Shown here: one piece after another, positions 20,601 through 32,600 of the stretch | Position numbering within the stretch: the stretch's first letter is position 1 | Layout: the number at the start of each line of letters is the position of its first letter | Assembly (NCBI GenBank): GCA_033557685.1 | Contig: JAWQRN010000183.1 | Span: 1-34,977 of the forward strand | Source of the DNA: Sperchopsis tessellata | Taxonomy: Eukaryota > Arthropoda > Insecta > Coleoptera > Hydrophilidae | Length of the DNA: 34,977 nucleotides | Reading direction: 5' to 3' | Made by a program: the position numbers and the translations under genes | The notes under the pieces: model-generated | The model's input: the letters and a program-made list of their open reading frames with translations, nothing else | What the model was told of the DNA's origin: nothing | The model's database searches: none

Positions 20601-23600
20601 AAGAATCTTAAGAATTTTTTGTTGTCAAATCTCAGAGAAAGTGTCCAAGTTAATATATTTAATACAGAAATCAGACATGCATTGAAAAATATAGAAACAA
20701 GCAGAAATTGCAGTGGACACCGTGTTTCTGTCATTGACGTCATCAGCACCACTTAGTAATTAGCACGTATTTGATTTCTTGTATAAATGGTTTAAGGTCG
20801 CGAGTAAACATATTATGAGAGCTATCCCAATATTGCAATTGAATACTCATTGCATTAATTTTGTAATTAATCTACACGTAATAGCCATTTTCGCATGTGT
20901 ATAAGAATTTGATATTGAATATTTTGTGTAGATAAATTAAAGTAATGATTATTCAATTTCAACCTTGAAACATAGCTATACCTTTCATAATATGCCAGCT
21001 TATGACATTAAAGCATTTATACAAGACAGTACATCTAATTACTATCAGAGAAGTTCTGATTTATTTATTCATTCAACTACTCTACAGACCGAAGTCCATT
21101 TATAAAGTAGGCACTTACACAATTTTCATAGCTTATTACAGTATTTGTCTTAATTATATGTACATAAACAAGTTAATTAGCAATGATTTCATTGAAATTA
21201 GTTCAGATGCTAGGAGAATTTATTTTTCTGTGATGATAAAAACTGAGTTAAGGAAAGATTAAAGAGGTCAGTTAATTCCTGAATAGTATAGAAGGTTATA
21301 CACATACTGTAGATGGGTGAATTAATGAGTAGATTGGTTCGAGCATGAGGCAGATAAAATAAATTGTGGTGAAGTATGGAGGTATTAGGAATGTGGAAGT
21401 TAATTTTTGAGATGGATATGGGATCATCCACCAAATTACAGAGGAGCTTGAACAAGTATACTACATCTATGAACTTACGACGGCTCTTCAATGTGGTCAT
21501 TTGAAACATGTCAAGAAGAGCATCATTAGGAAATCCCTGATCAGGATATATGTGGTTTTCACGTAGATGTAGGTATTTTAATAACTTTTTTAGGTGTTTT
21601 CAAGGAGTAGCTCATAGTTGCTATAAAATGTACTCCATATAATGGAACAATTCTCAAGTTTTGACCAAACAAATGCGTAATATAGGGAAAGTAATGCACT
21701 TGCATCAGAGAAGTGACGTGAAGTTCTAATGACAAATCCCAACATACGGTTAGCAGAGGTGGTGATATCGACAGTATGCAGGTTGAAAGAAAGGTGGCTA
21801 TCAAAGATGACACCAAGACCTTTGATATTGATACAACGGGCAAGAGTGAAATTAGAGATACTGTTTTGGAAAACACCATGGCTTTCAACTTACTGACATT
21901 GAGATGCAAGTTCTTTGAGTCACATCAGATTTGTAGTCTGTCTAAATCAGCAGGAGGGATAAGCAATCTTGATAATCATGAATACGAGCATAGATTTTCA
22001 GAACATCAGCAAATAATAGCCTGTGATTATCAAAGGAATAGGCTAAGTCTTTAATAAAAAGTAAGAAAAGTAAGGGCCTTAAAATTGATCCCTGGGAATA
22101 CCAGAGTGTGCAGAAAAATTGGGAGATGTGTAACCAAGATAAAGGACAAATAAGCAGCGGGACAGATAAGAAGAGAGAAACAGTGTGAGACAACTAGAAA
22201 AACCAAAACTTCTAAGTTTCCTGATAATATTGTGATCAATACAATCAAACATTTTGCAAAGTTAGTGTAGATGATATCCACTTGACACTAGTCTTTAATT
22301 GCTGATGATAGGAATTGTGTAAATGAGCATAAGTTTGTTTCAGTTGAGCGACGTTGCATAAAGCCATGCTGATGTATGGATATATGATTTTTACAATGAG
22401 CATTAAAAGCTTCATAGACAGAATGACGTCTTAATGACAGAAAAAGGTGTCCACTACAATTTCGGCTTGTTCCTATATTTTTCGATGTACAAATTATAAA
22501 TCAAAAATAAGATTGACTTGTGACTTAGCGAAGTAGTTTCAAAATTTACTCTTGCTATGCAATATACCTTCAAAAGGGTGTTTTTTTTTGTTGTAAATAT
22601 GTGATTAATGGCAATCACATATAGTTATATGCCTAAGAATGCCTATGATGTTTACATACCTGAAGTAGCAGGTGTTTCCTCTGATAAACCTGTTGATAAT
22701 AGATATAATTAAAAATCTTTTGAAAGTATGCTGTTTTGTGATGTGACCAAAAAGCAGGGTTGTGGTTAAAACTTATTGGAGAAATAACCTAATGCCTGAT
22801 AAAATACTTAATTCTATAATTTTAGGTAATTCTAATATCTAAGGTATTTCCAGGTGGAGTTGCTTTAAAAAGTGCAAACATTTCGTATATTGTTTGAAGC
22901 GACATTTTACAAGGAGTGATGTTACTTCAATGAATGAACTCAACACATTGAGGGTCGTCACTTTTTGAAGCCTCTACACGGTTTCCTATAGATAATAACC
23001 GTGAAATCTATTTGCATATAATTGTAAAATCTGTTACTAGGGATACAAAATCACCTGTTTGACAATTCCTACTTATGTAACTTCAAATCGTAATTATAAG
23101 TTAATTTTATCAGGCTTCAATGGAATTTCCCTATTTATTAATCTCAGTACTCCGAATTTGCGCAATTTCTTAAGGTATTTGTTTTTCACCGACCAGACAT
23201 ATTTTTATTAGTTTTAAAATTGCTAAGTAGTTGATCAATCTTTTTACGATCTACTTCTTTATTAGTTCTCTTACTACTTTCATTAAATGTACATATTAAT
23301 TTTTTTAATAATTTTTTTTTTAAAAATGTTTGAAGCATTTTAGTTATTAGTTATAAATATATGTTACAATATATGGCTACAAATAATCTATAGGTACCTT
23401 CTACTCCTTCTGGTATAGTTTCCAATGGTTTGTCTTCTGGAGGAATTTCCTCTGAAAAATATTTCATTTTATTAATTTATACCCAAGAATTGCCACTAAC
23501 AAAAGTTTGATGTAGATAGGAGGAAGAATAAGATCAATAAAACAATCAGCCAAATCTCTTTATAGAATAGAGGTGTTGACAATTTTAAGAATTCATGCAT

Positions 23601-26600
23601 CCTGTTGTGCAGGAATTTGCCTACCAAAAATATATGGATATGAATTGTATATTATTAACATTTTTTCTTTTATCTACTAGAAAGATTTAAGATTTTGGTG
23701 TAAATATAAACAATTGCCCTCAGATTATAATATTCTAACATTTGAGAATTTAAAATATATGGCATATTTGCGAGTATAACTCGATGTAAATATAATACTT
23801 GCCTCCAATAGCAACCTCGCCAGCCTGCAATGGGTAGCCTTCCTCTCCTTCTCCTTCATAACAAATTTCATCTTCAAATTCATCTCTTGGTGTCTCTAAT
23901 TCTAATGCTGGAACAGCAGCAATAACTGTTGGCTCATCGAAATCTACATGAGGTTTAACAGTTTCAAAGTTGATACGAACTGATTTTTTTTGCCTAAAAT
24001 AGTCAACACAATTATTTGGTAAGAGTTCATTGCACACTTGATATTCTAGAAAATATAAATAGCAATTACAACCATAAATATGAATAAATATTTCAATTGA
24101 AAGTAAAATCTATACCTTAGCTACTGTAAGTATATGTGTAAGATTTGAGAGCAAAATATAATTGATAATTTTTACCAATATAAGTAAGTTTTGTAGATAG
24201 TATAAGAATCACATCAGAGGTCAATTACGATAATAGTTTATGAGTTGGTGACCATTTATGAAGGTGCGCAAATAAGTCTGTTACATTATAATTTTTCATT
24301 GACTGGTAATTAACATTTTGATAAAAATTGTTATTGGATTACTTAAGCTTTTTATGATATACCATTTGTAGTTTTGCAACCATTTAACGAATGGTGTTTG
24401 TCTGTTTTCTCATAGTTGTAATATATAGCACAACAGACCCTTTATAACTTTGACTTACTCATCGTCTTCTTCTAATTCAGTACCAGAATGAACACTAGAC
24501 CAAGCATTTTTATCTAAATCACTTTCAGAAGACTCTTCTTCTTGTTCTTCATCAACTTCTTCTTCTAGCCCTTTTTCTAACAATCTTTTCATGACTCGTC
24601 TTGTATAATAACCCTTGTACGCAGCTTTAATCAATGTGGCTGCCCTATTAGCTTCCCATTCAGACACTCCTGCATGCCTATATAAGCTTATAGTGTGACG
24701 AGCAGCAATTCTCCAATCAACCATTCCAAATAGAAGATCTTGCTCCAGCTCTTGTCTTCTCTTGAATTTACGGTATGCACCTTGTATTATTTTTGCTGCT
24801 GCTTCTCTTTTGTCTTCCTCTATATCAGCCTCTCCTAGAATTTCAGCAACAAATTGTTCCTCTTCACTTCTGGAAATATGTGGTATCATTTCACCCTCTT
24901 CTTCTGCATCTTCTTCTTCTTCGTCTTCTTCGACTCCATATACTTCTACAATTACAAGGAGTATTGAAAGCTAAAATAATAATTTAGAAACAATATGTTC
25001 GATCATATGAAAGAAAAATAGTATTTTTGTTTGTGACCAAATAATTATTAAATTCAGAATAAAAATGACCCCTTGATTGTGGCTGAGGGTTCTGTACAGA
25101 TGAACATGTAAATTGAGAAGAATAGAAGATTGACAATCAATTAGATAGCAGACTTTTCACAACATGACATCGAAATAATAATGCCATTTAGTGGTGCTTA
25201 AATATCAACACTATGCCTTAAGGTTTTAAAAATAATCACTGCATTAGATGACTACTATTAATTGAAATATTTATAGGTGTTAATTTTAAGAGTTGAGTTT
25301 AACTTGATGCCATTATTTAATACCCCTTGGCATCACTTCTTCAATCAGCTTTTCTTGTATTAGGATGTTTTTGTCATCAATGTAAATAATATATCATATG
25401 AAAGGTTAGGAAACAGGCAAGTAATTTATTATGACACTGAATAGAATTGGTCTTCAGATTGTGTCTTGAGGTACACCTTAGAAAACTTTGTGAAATATCA
25501 TTTAGCTGTGATCTTTCTTGAAGATATGATCATAATCAATCTTCTTACTCCAAGGTTCGCAAATGTACGGCATAGCAGCCTATGGTTAACAATAACAAAT
25601 ACTCTGCTTAGATCAAAGAATAGGGCAATGATCCCTTTTTTTGTTGTTTAGTGTTTATTATATCATATAAGGCTGAAATTATTCTGCATTCATTCTGGCA
25701 TTCATATATTAACAATTGCTAATAAATGAATAATTATAGCCTTGTTTGTAAACATGTTTCAAATATTTTACATATTATTTATTCTTATAAATAGGAATGA
25801 TCTTTAATATTTATATAGAGTTACGGCTGCCTGAAGGACTCATTCATTATGAAGTGAAGTGGAACACTAACATCAGAAATATTCAGTTATTTGTTCAGCA
25901 GATTTGCAATAATAGAGAACCCTAAAACTTTATAGCATGTTTTGATTCATTGGAGTTCTTGGTTCACCATTATAATCCAAAAAAACTAAAAATTAAATCA
26001 GCAATGGAAGCATTCTGGTTTTCCACCACTTTCAAGTTCTCCCATCGTCTGAGAAAAACATGGTGTCTTAAAATTAAGTTAGTACATTTTTGAATAGTTT
26101 GAAAGGAAAACGAATAGAGAAATTAGTTTGTGCTGTTTTATCCACCAGGATACCTCCAAGCTACAATTTTATTGTTGCATATCAAGAATTGCAAGAATGA
26201 TTATAATTATAATTTAGAAAACCTGTTATTTAAAAAGCTATGCTTCTTCCCTGAATAGTTGAACAGTGTAGTGAGGGTATAGATTTAGTTTACTAAAACT
26301 AAAATTTTGATCTGAAATTAACCCACGGAAATGTCAAGATGCTCGCACTACTCGACAACAATGGACTTGTTCGACGGCTGAAGAGACTGAAACCGTTCGA
26401 GTTGGTGCGGTGATAGTGCAGTGACTGGAAATCTTTACTAAGCGTAATCCATCACATGAATTTAGTGATTAGTGTAACGTGGAGTGCATCGAGGGATGTA
26501 CATCTGCCAAAAAATCTCTTATAAATATTAGAAAAAACATTGTTACATAGATTTAATCTAGTTACAATTCACAATGTGGTTCTAAAAAAAAAAAAAAATC

Positions 26601-29600
26601 TGAAAGTATGACTTCTGGAAAGTAATACCGTTTACTTGGAAATTATCACTTGTGAAATGTTGGGAAAACTAGTTTTAATCACATTTTATCAATAGTCACT
26701 TAAGTGAAAAATACACATGCCTGCAAACTTTTCTTTTTCTTTATGATGTATATGTCTCCGAAATGCATTCTGAATAATTCTGGCTACATCATCTGCTTGT
26801 TCTCTAGTCATTCCAGTCCGCAAAAGTAGCTCTACTATAGTAATACTTATTTCTGTAATATGTTCTACTAATCTGGCAGCAACTAAAATAATTAATTATT
26901 TTGAAAACAAAGTATCACTTTTTATTTTGGGGCACAAGAGTTTACATATTTATGTGGAAGCATTTGATTCCAAAGTGGTACCGACACATTTTATTGCATA
27001 ATAAGAAGAGATTTGCTTAATATGTTTTAATAAATTAGAAACAATGCATATATCTAGGCGACACATTGATGCTGATGTGCCGGGTCAGCTGCATAGTGAT
27101 AAATCATAGTTACGGTGACCCCGAATTTTGAATATTTGTGATAATGCGTAAATTTTAGCATGAACAATGTGATTGTGGAATTGTAATAGGTCGTCGTCAG
27201 TTTAAATTGTCGAAAAATAGTTAAATATAATAACATGTCTGTAAACATATTAAAAATTTCGAATCTAAAAGTAAGTGAAATAAAAACAGAACTCAAAAAG
27301 AGAACTGTTCTTGCAGTGGAAAGAAACGCGATCTTGCCAACCGTCTAAAATTGACGGTAAACTCCTGTTTCTTGGAAACAGATACAAGCAATGAAAACTG
27401 CACGAAAATGAAGGGTAAGAAACCTTTAAAATGCGCAAAACAACATTAACCCTCTTGAGGAAAATAGTCTTTGGAAAAAAACTGTAAATTCGTTGTTGCC
27501 AAAATATTAAGTTAAACAAATTTATTAAAACTCATTATGCCCTATCTACTACGAAATCGGGATCTGTAGCAACAATATTCAATAACCAAAAAACAGCGGT
27601 AGATCCTATTCAGGATGATAGTAATGTGTTTGTAAAAGTAAACAGTGTATCTGACACAAGTGATACGGCTCAAGCGGTGGTACGGGAAATTGCTTTGTCC
27701 CCGCCAAGCCAACGCAAGTGCCGAGTAGTGGAAGACGAACATGCTGCCGGAATAGCCGAAATATTGCACTCAAAATTTGACAAAACTGATCAGTGAATTT
27801 TCAGTATTTCCAATCCAGGGGCAACCCTCGATTATGTGGTCGATAATAATAAAAAAATATTAAATAGTGTTGACCCTGGCGGCTTTGTGGTTATAATGGC
27901 GTGACTAAACAAATCAGTACGTGGTCTGCGACTAAATGGGAGCATTTTACATAAAATAAAAGTTCTTGCGTCTAAAACAAACATTATAATTACGTATTTT
28001 CCCTATTGGCATGGACGTCCAGTTCTAAATAAACTTATCTACGAACTTAATTCCAAAATATATGATAGCCCACGGATGTTTATAAATTTGGGCCCTAATC
28101 TCTCAGTGGAAGCTAAAATTCAATTAACCACCGATCTACTAAAAGTCATGCAATGTATGCGAACGCCGCGCTCGAAAATAAATTCGAATAAAACTCACTC
28201 ATACATTAGCAATTTGATCTACGTGCCAAATATTAAGGATTTTACTGAGCCGACGGGATGCTCGGATGCGGACGAGACGATGTCGACGGGCATTGCTCCA
28301 AGCGGCACACTGGTGCAAGAATGCGGGAGGGCCTCTGATTCTGGTTCTCCGGTTCGGGAATATCGGGAGGACTCCTTTGAATCGGCAGTGTCCGAGGATG
28401 ACGTTGAGGGTGACTCGGTTTTTTAAGTGAGTTTTCGACGAGATTTATTTTGCTTAACGTTCAAGGTTATAATGAGGATGAACAGTTTCCTTTGGTTGAG
28501 GACTTACATTTTCCGTCATTTTTGTGTCTGACGAAACCCTAGCGTAATTGCTATGAGTGATGCATTTTGGAACGTTTTAAGACTGCCTTATTCTTTGGCA
28601 GGATAGCGCACACTCGAGGTGGTACTGCTGTACTAGCTTTGGACCATATTTAAATGTGAATCCATTAATGCCCTATTGTCGGAGCCCGAGTTTGAGTTCT
28701 CCTGTGCCTACTTTTCTAGTTTTAATGCTTATATTAGTTGTCTTATAGATCTCCAAGATCCAACGTTCATGAATTTTTGAAAAATTTGATTTACTGTTGA
28801 GTAGTTTTAGAGTAACTGACAATATTATTTTGGCTGGAGACTTCAATGTCGATTACTCTGGGAGCTAGTCCGGCAATAAGCTGGCTCTGGGCAATATATT
28901 TGCTGCCTACAACATGCGAATGCACGTTCGGCGACTCACAGGATTTGGCATTGGTTAGGTGACAATTATAGATTATATATGTACAAATCATGACGATTCC
29001 TATTTAAAGGTGGTTCCCCTGTCGGTTGGATTCTCTGACCATGAGGCGGTCCTCTGACATTTAAATATGGTAGATGATATTCAGAGGACTATAGTGATTT
29101 ACGGACGTGATTATAGTGAGGGGAGGTTTCAGGTGTTCATTAATTCGTGTAATGCAACAGACTGGTTGATTGTGGATGCACAACAGAAGGTTGAGTGCAA
29201 GTTCGACATATTCATTTCCCTTGAAACAAGTAAAAAAGCGCAAAAATAAAAATTGGTTGACCAAATGCATCAAAATTACTTTAAAAAATAAGAAGACATT
29301 GGCATACATAAGAAAATTCACATCGAAGTATGGTTTCATAATTATTTCGCGTGCTATGAACGTACACTGAAAAAGGTTATAAAACTATCTAAGAACTTAT
29401 GTCTATAGAATAGATTTGCCAATTCGGATAATATCGCGAGGGAGTCATGGAAGTCTAACGCAGCCCCTAACGAAATTTCAATTGAAATTAGCTCCGAAAA
29501 TATAACTGATCCGCAAACAATAGCGGAGAGCCTTAATAAGTATTTCCTTTCAGTTGCGGAATCAATTACAGAAAGAATAACTAGCCATAGTGACCCTATC

Positions 29601-32600
29601 AAGGGCTTAAATTTTTGCCAGCGCACTTTTTTATGAAGCCTACCGATATTGATGAGGTGAAAACGACGGTTGGAAGCTTAAAAGACACGAATTTTTGTGG
29701 CGCGGACAATATTCCGCTCCGAATTATACGTCGACTGTCGCTACACGGGATAGCATGTTTTACTGCTTCAAAAAGGCAAAACTGATTCTAGTTAATAAGG
29801 GTGGCTAATACTACACACCTAAAAATTTTCGGCCTATATCCTTACTACCCATACTCTCAAAGATAATTGAAAAACTATTTCTAGATTGTATGTCTAAGTT
29901 TATTTCACGTGAAAACCTATTAACTGACCGCTAATATGACTTTAGAAGAGATACCTCTACAGGCGACGCGGCATATTGCATACTTTAGGATGTGTATGGT
30001 CATATAAATAACAGAAAAAGTGTTTCCACAATGTTCGGTGACCTGAGCAATGTGTTCGACTGCGTTTATGGGTTTCGTGGTGTGTCCAATAATTGGTTGC
30101 GGTCATACCTTTTGGGGCGCAGTCAGTTTGTGTCCATTAACAATCACAGTGGACAAAGCGCATGCTCCGGGATGGGACTGATCTACCTTGACGTACCCCA
30201 GGGGTCAATATTGTCGCCGACACTGTTTAACCTTTTTATAAACGTTGTTGCAAAGTAGAAAACCTGGCACGCCACTGACATCGAGGAACTCGAAAGAATA
30301 ACGAATGAAGATGTTAAAACAATTAAAAACTGGTTTGACAAAAACAAACTATTATTGAATACGGATAAAACAAAATACGTTCTCTGTAAAATGAACTCAG
30401 CTGACATCAACATTTATATCTGCGACAGACAGGTGGCTAAGGCGGGCAGCGCACGATTTCTGAGGCTAACGGTTGATGGTGGTTTGACTAGGAGCCAACA
30501 TGTTGGGATCTTCTCTGCAAAATTGTCATCTGCATGTTATGCTATACGGACGGTCTACCGCGGACTCCGTCAGAATATGGCGAGAGTAGTCCATTTTGCT
30601 CTGTTCTAGAGCCGCCTGCAATATTGCATTTCTTTTTGGGGCTTCACTACAACCGACAATCTCTTGTCTCTATTTCGAATTAAAAAACTTGCTATAAGAT
30701 TTCGTAGCGGCGATAGGGGAACAAGTTCTTGCGGTCCACTCTTTCTCAAACATAAAATACTTACAGTTTATTCTGTTTTTATTTTGGAGGTTTGTAGCAT
30801 TATATATAAGCACTATAACGACTTACAATTGCCAAGACCGGAGTTCTCACACGTTAGAAATTCGTCTTTCTATATGGGCAAAGTTTATGTTAATAGGCTG
30901 CCAAACGACGTTCGTGCGGTCCCTACATTGAGACTGATCCGACGTTTCGAGCAGGTTTTGGTTGAGAGGGTGCTGTATTCTCAGGACGAGCTCCCTGAGT
31001 GTGACTTTGAATAATTTCTCCTATGATTTGTATTTTTATGTATTTTATTATATAATTTTTTTTTACTTTATTTATATGATTTTTGGGGCTCATTTTGTGT
31101 ATACGTGCCTCCTTTTTAATATTATGATATGTTAGTGATGTCTTTGTATGTAAACACTGTCAATTGATGGGGTCAATAAAGTTCTATTATATTCCATTAT
31201 ATTAATGCCTAACCTAATACCAAATTATGGTTAGCATTTATTCTCATGCTAGTGGTGTAGCGAAAATATTTGTGGGTATATTAAATCACAACCTAAGAGT
31301 AGTAAGTTCAAATCTGAGGAAACCCGTCTTTTTTTGTTTTTGGTGATTACATTTAAAGCGCTAATCTGTATTTTATCCGAATATTTATTATTTAAAAATT
31401 ACTTTACAATCCAACAAATTCAAGGAAGCACTGAATCAAAAATTAAATTAACAAATTAATAACAAGCAGTAAGAACAAATGTAATTGTAAAAAATAATAA
31501 ATATTCAGATAGAAAAACAAATTCGCTATTTACATTAATCATTACAACCAGATTCGAATTTATTATCCCTAGATTGCAAATTGATATAATTTAAAAATAA
31601 GAGATGTTGTCATTCCAGAAAGTTATATTTTATATTATACGGTGACCAGTAACGACAGCACTAGGTCATTTTCAAGCTGAAAGATGATTTAATAATTCGA
31701 GACTTACAAAAGAATGAATTATAAACTCATATTAGTATGTGAGCTAGTATGAAGGCAACAACACAGATTACCAGTGTTACCAGACTTTTCAACTGCAGTG
31801 TGAAGAATTGGCCTGTGAGGGAAATTTTAAATAGGTTCATGGATATAAAATTGTGGGATCTGTTAAGGTTAAGGTCAGGGTTGCATCAACTTTTGAGATA
31901 TATCTGAAAGTTTTTGGCACTGTTCCATTTCTTATCCTTGGGATATCAATGAAGGATGATACGGTTATTGGAGTTGGGGATTCATGACTGCAGGACACGA
32001 CATAACAGGCGAAGCTTGAGTCATCGAATCGTATTTAATGGAGAGAAGGTGTTTTTTATATCAATTGTTAAACGAACGTCCAGTTTGTCTAATATATTCT
32101 ACTGCATTCTCACTGAGTAGGAGATACTCCCCACTGCTGGTTTTTAAATCAAACTGGCCTTTAATCATGACCAGCATGTTGCGTAGAGTTTTACCAGGTT
32201 ATGAGATGATTTTGAAATCCTCATGAATTGTTTAAAATTGTTTCGAAACTTTGTAGAAACCGAGCCATAAAATGGGATGGAAATGTTAGAACCCGAAGAG
32301 AGCTGGAGAACTGGATAACAAAGGTTTCGAATAATGTTTTTCTATTTCCTATAATAGGCCCTATGAATAATAGGGATAGACTAACCATTCACACAAAATT
32401 GTACGAAGTTTTACATGGAAAGAACCGAGCGACAATGGGATAGAGAACAAGCGGTGAAAAAGAGAATTGAAGAAAGCAATTTATGGTTCCTAGAGTGGTT
32501 AGAATGAAAAAGTATGCAATGGCCTGTATGGGTATTTTTTTATGAAAACTTCAAATTAAAAATGATTTCTGTAGTCTTTAATTACAACTCAAGTGAAGGC

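Larger units (their letters stand above)
27055..31195 (+). mobile_element. LINE, near full length but dead; SAP/SGNH ORF1 and APE-RT ORF2
   Basis: 5' UTR-like sequence starts near 27055. ORF1 begins at the ATG at 27235 and ends at 28426. ORF2 runs from about 28440 to 31014 in pieces, and the 3' UTR ends GGGGTCAATAAAG with TTCTA-type repeats near 31180-31195. The 3' 500 bp are shared with 8985-9560. The layout (ORF1 with esterase-like region, ORF2 with endonuclease then RT) is that of CR1/jockey-group elements. Frame breaks and internal deletions make it inactive. It lies in the 6.4 kb intron 2 of the RIIa gene, antisense to it. Confidence 0.82.

Noticed and set aside
24762..24987. Ser-rich and Leu-rich plus-strand frames
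   Set aside because: Antisense shadows of the Glu-rich exon 4 of the RIIa gene.
25466..25651. 61-codon plus-strand frame
   Set aside because: Antisense to the LINE RT fragment on the minus strand.
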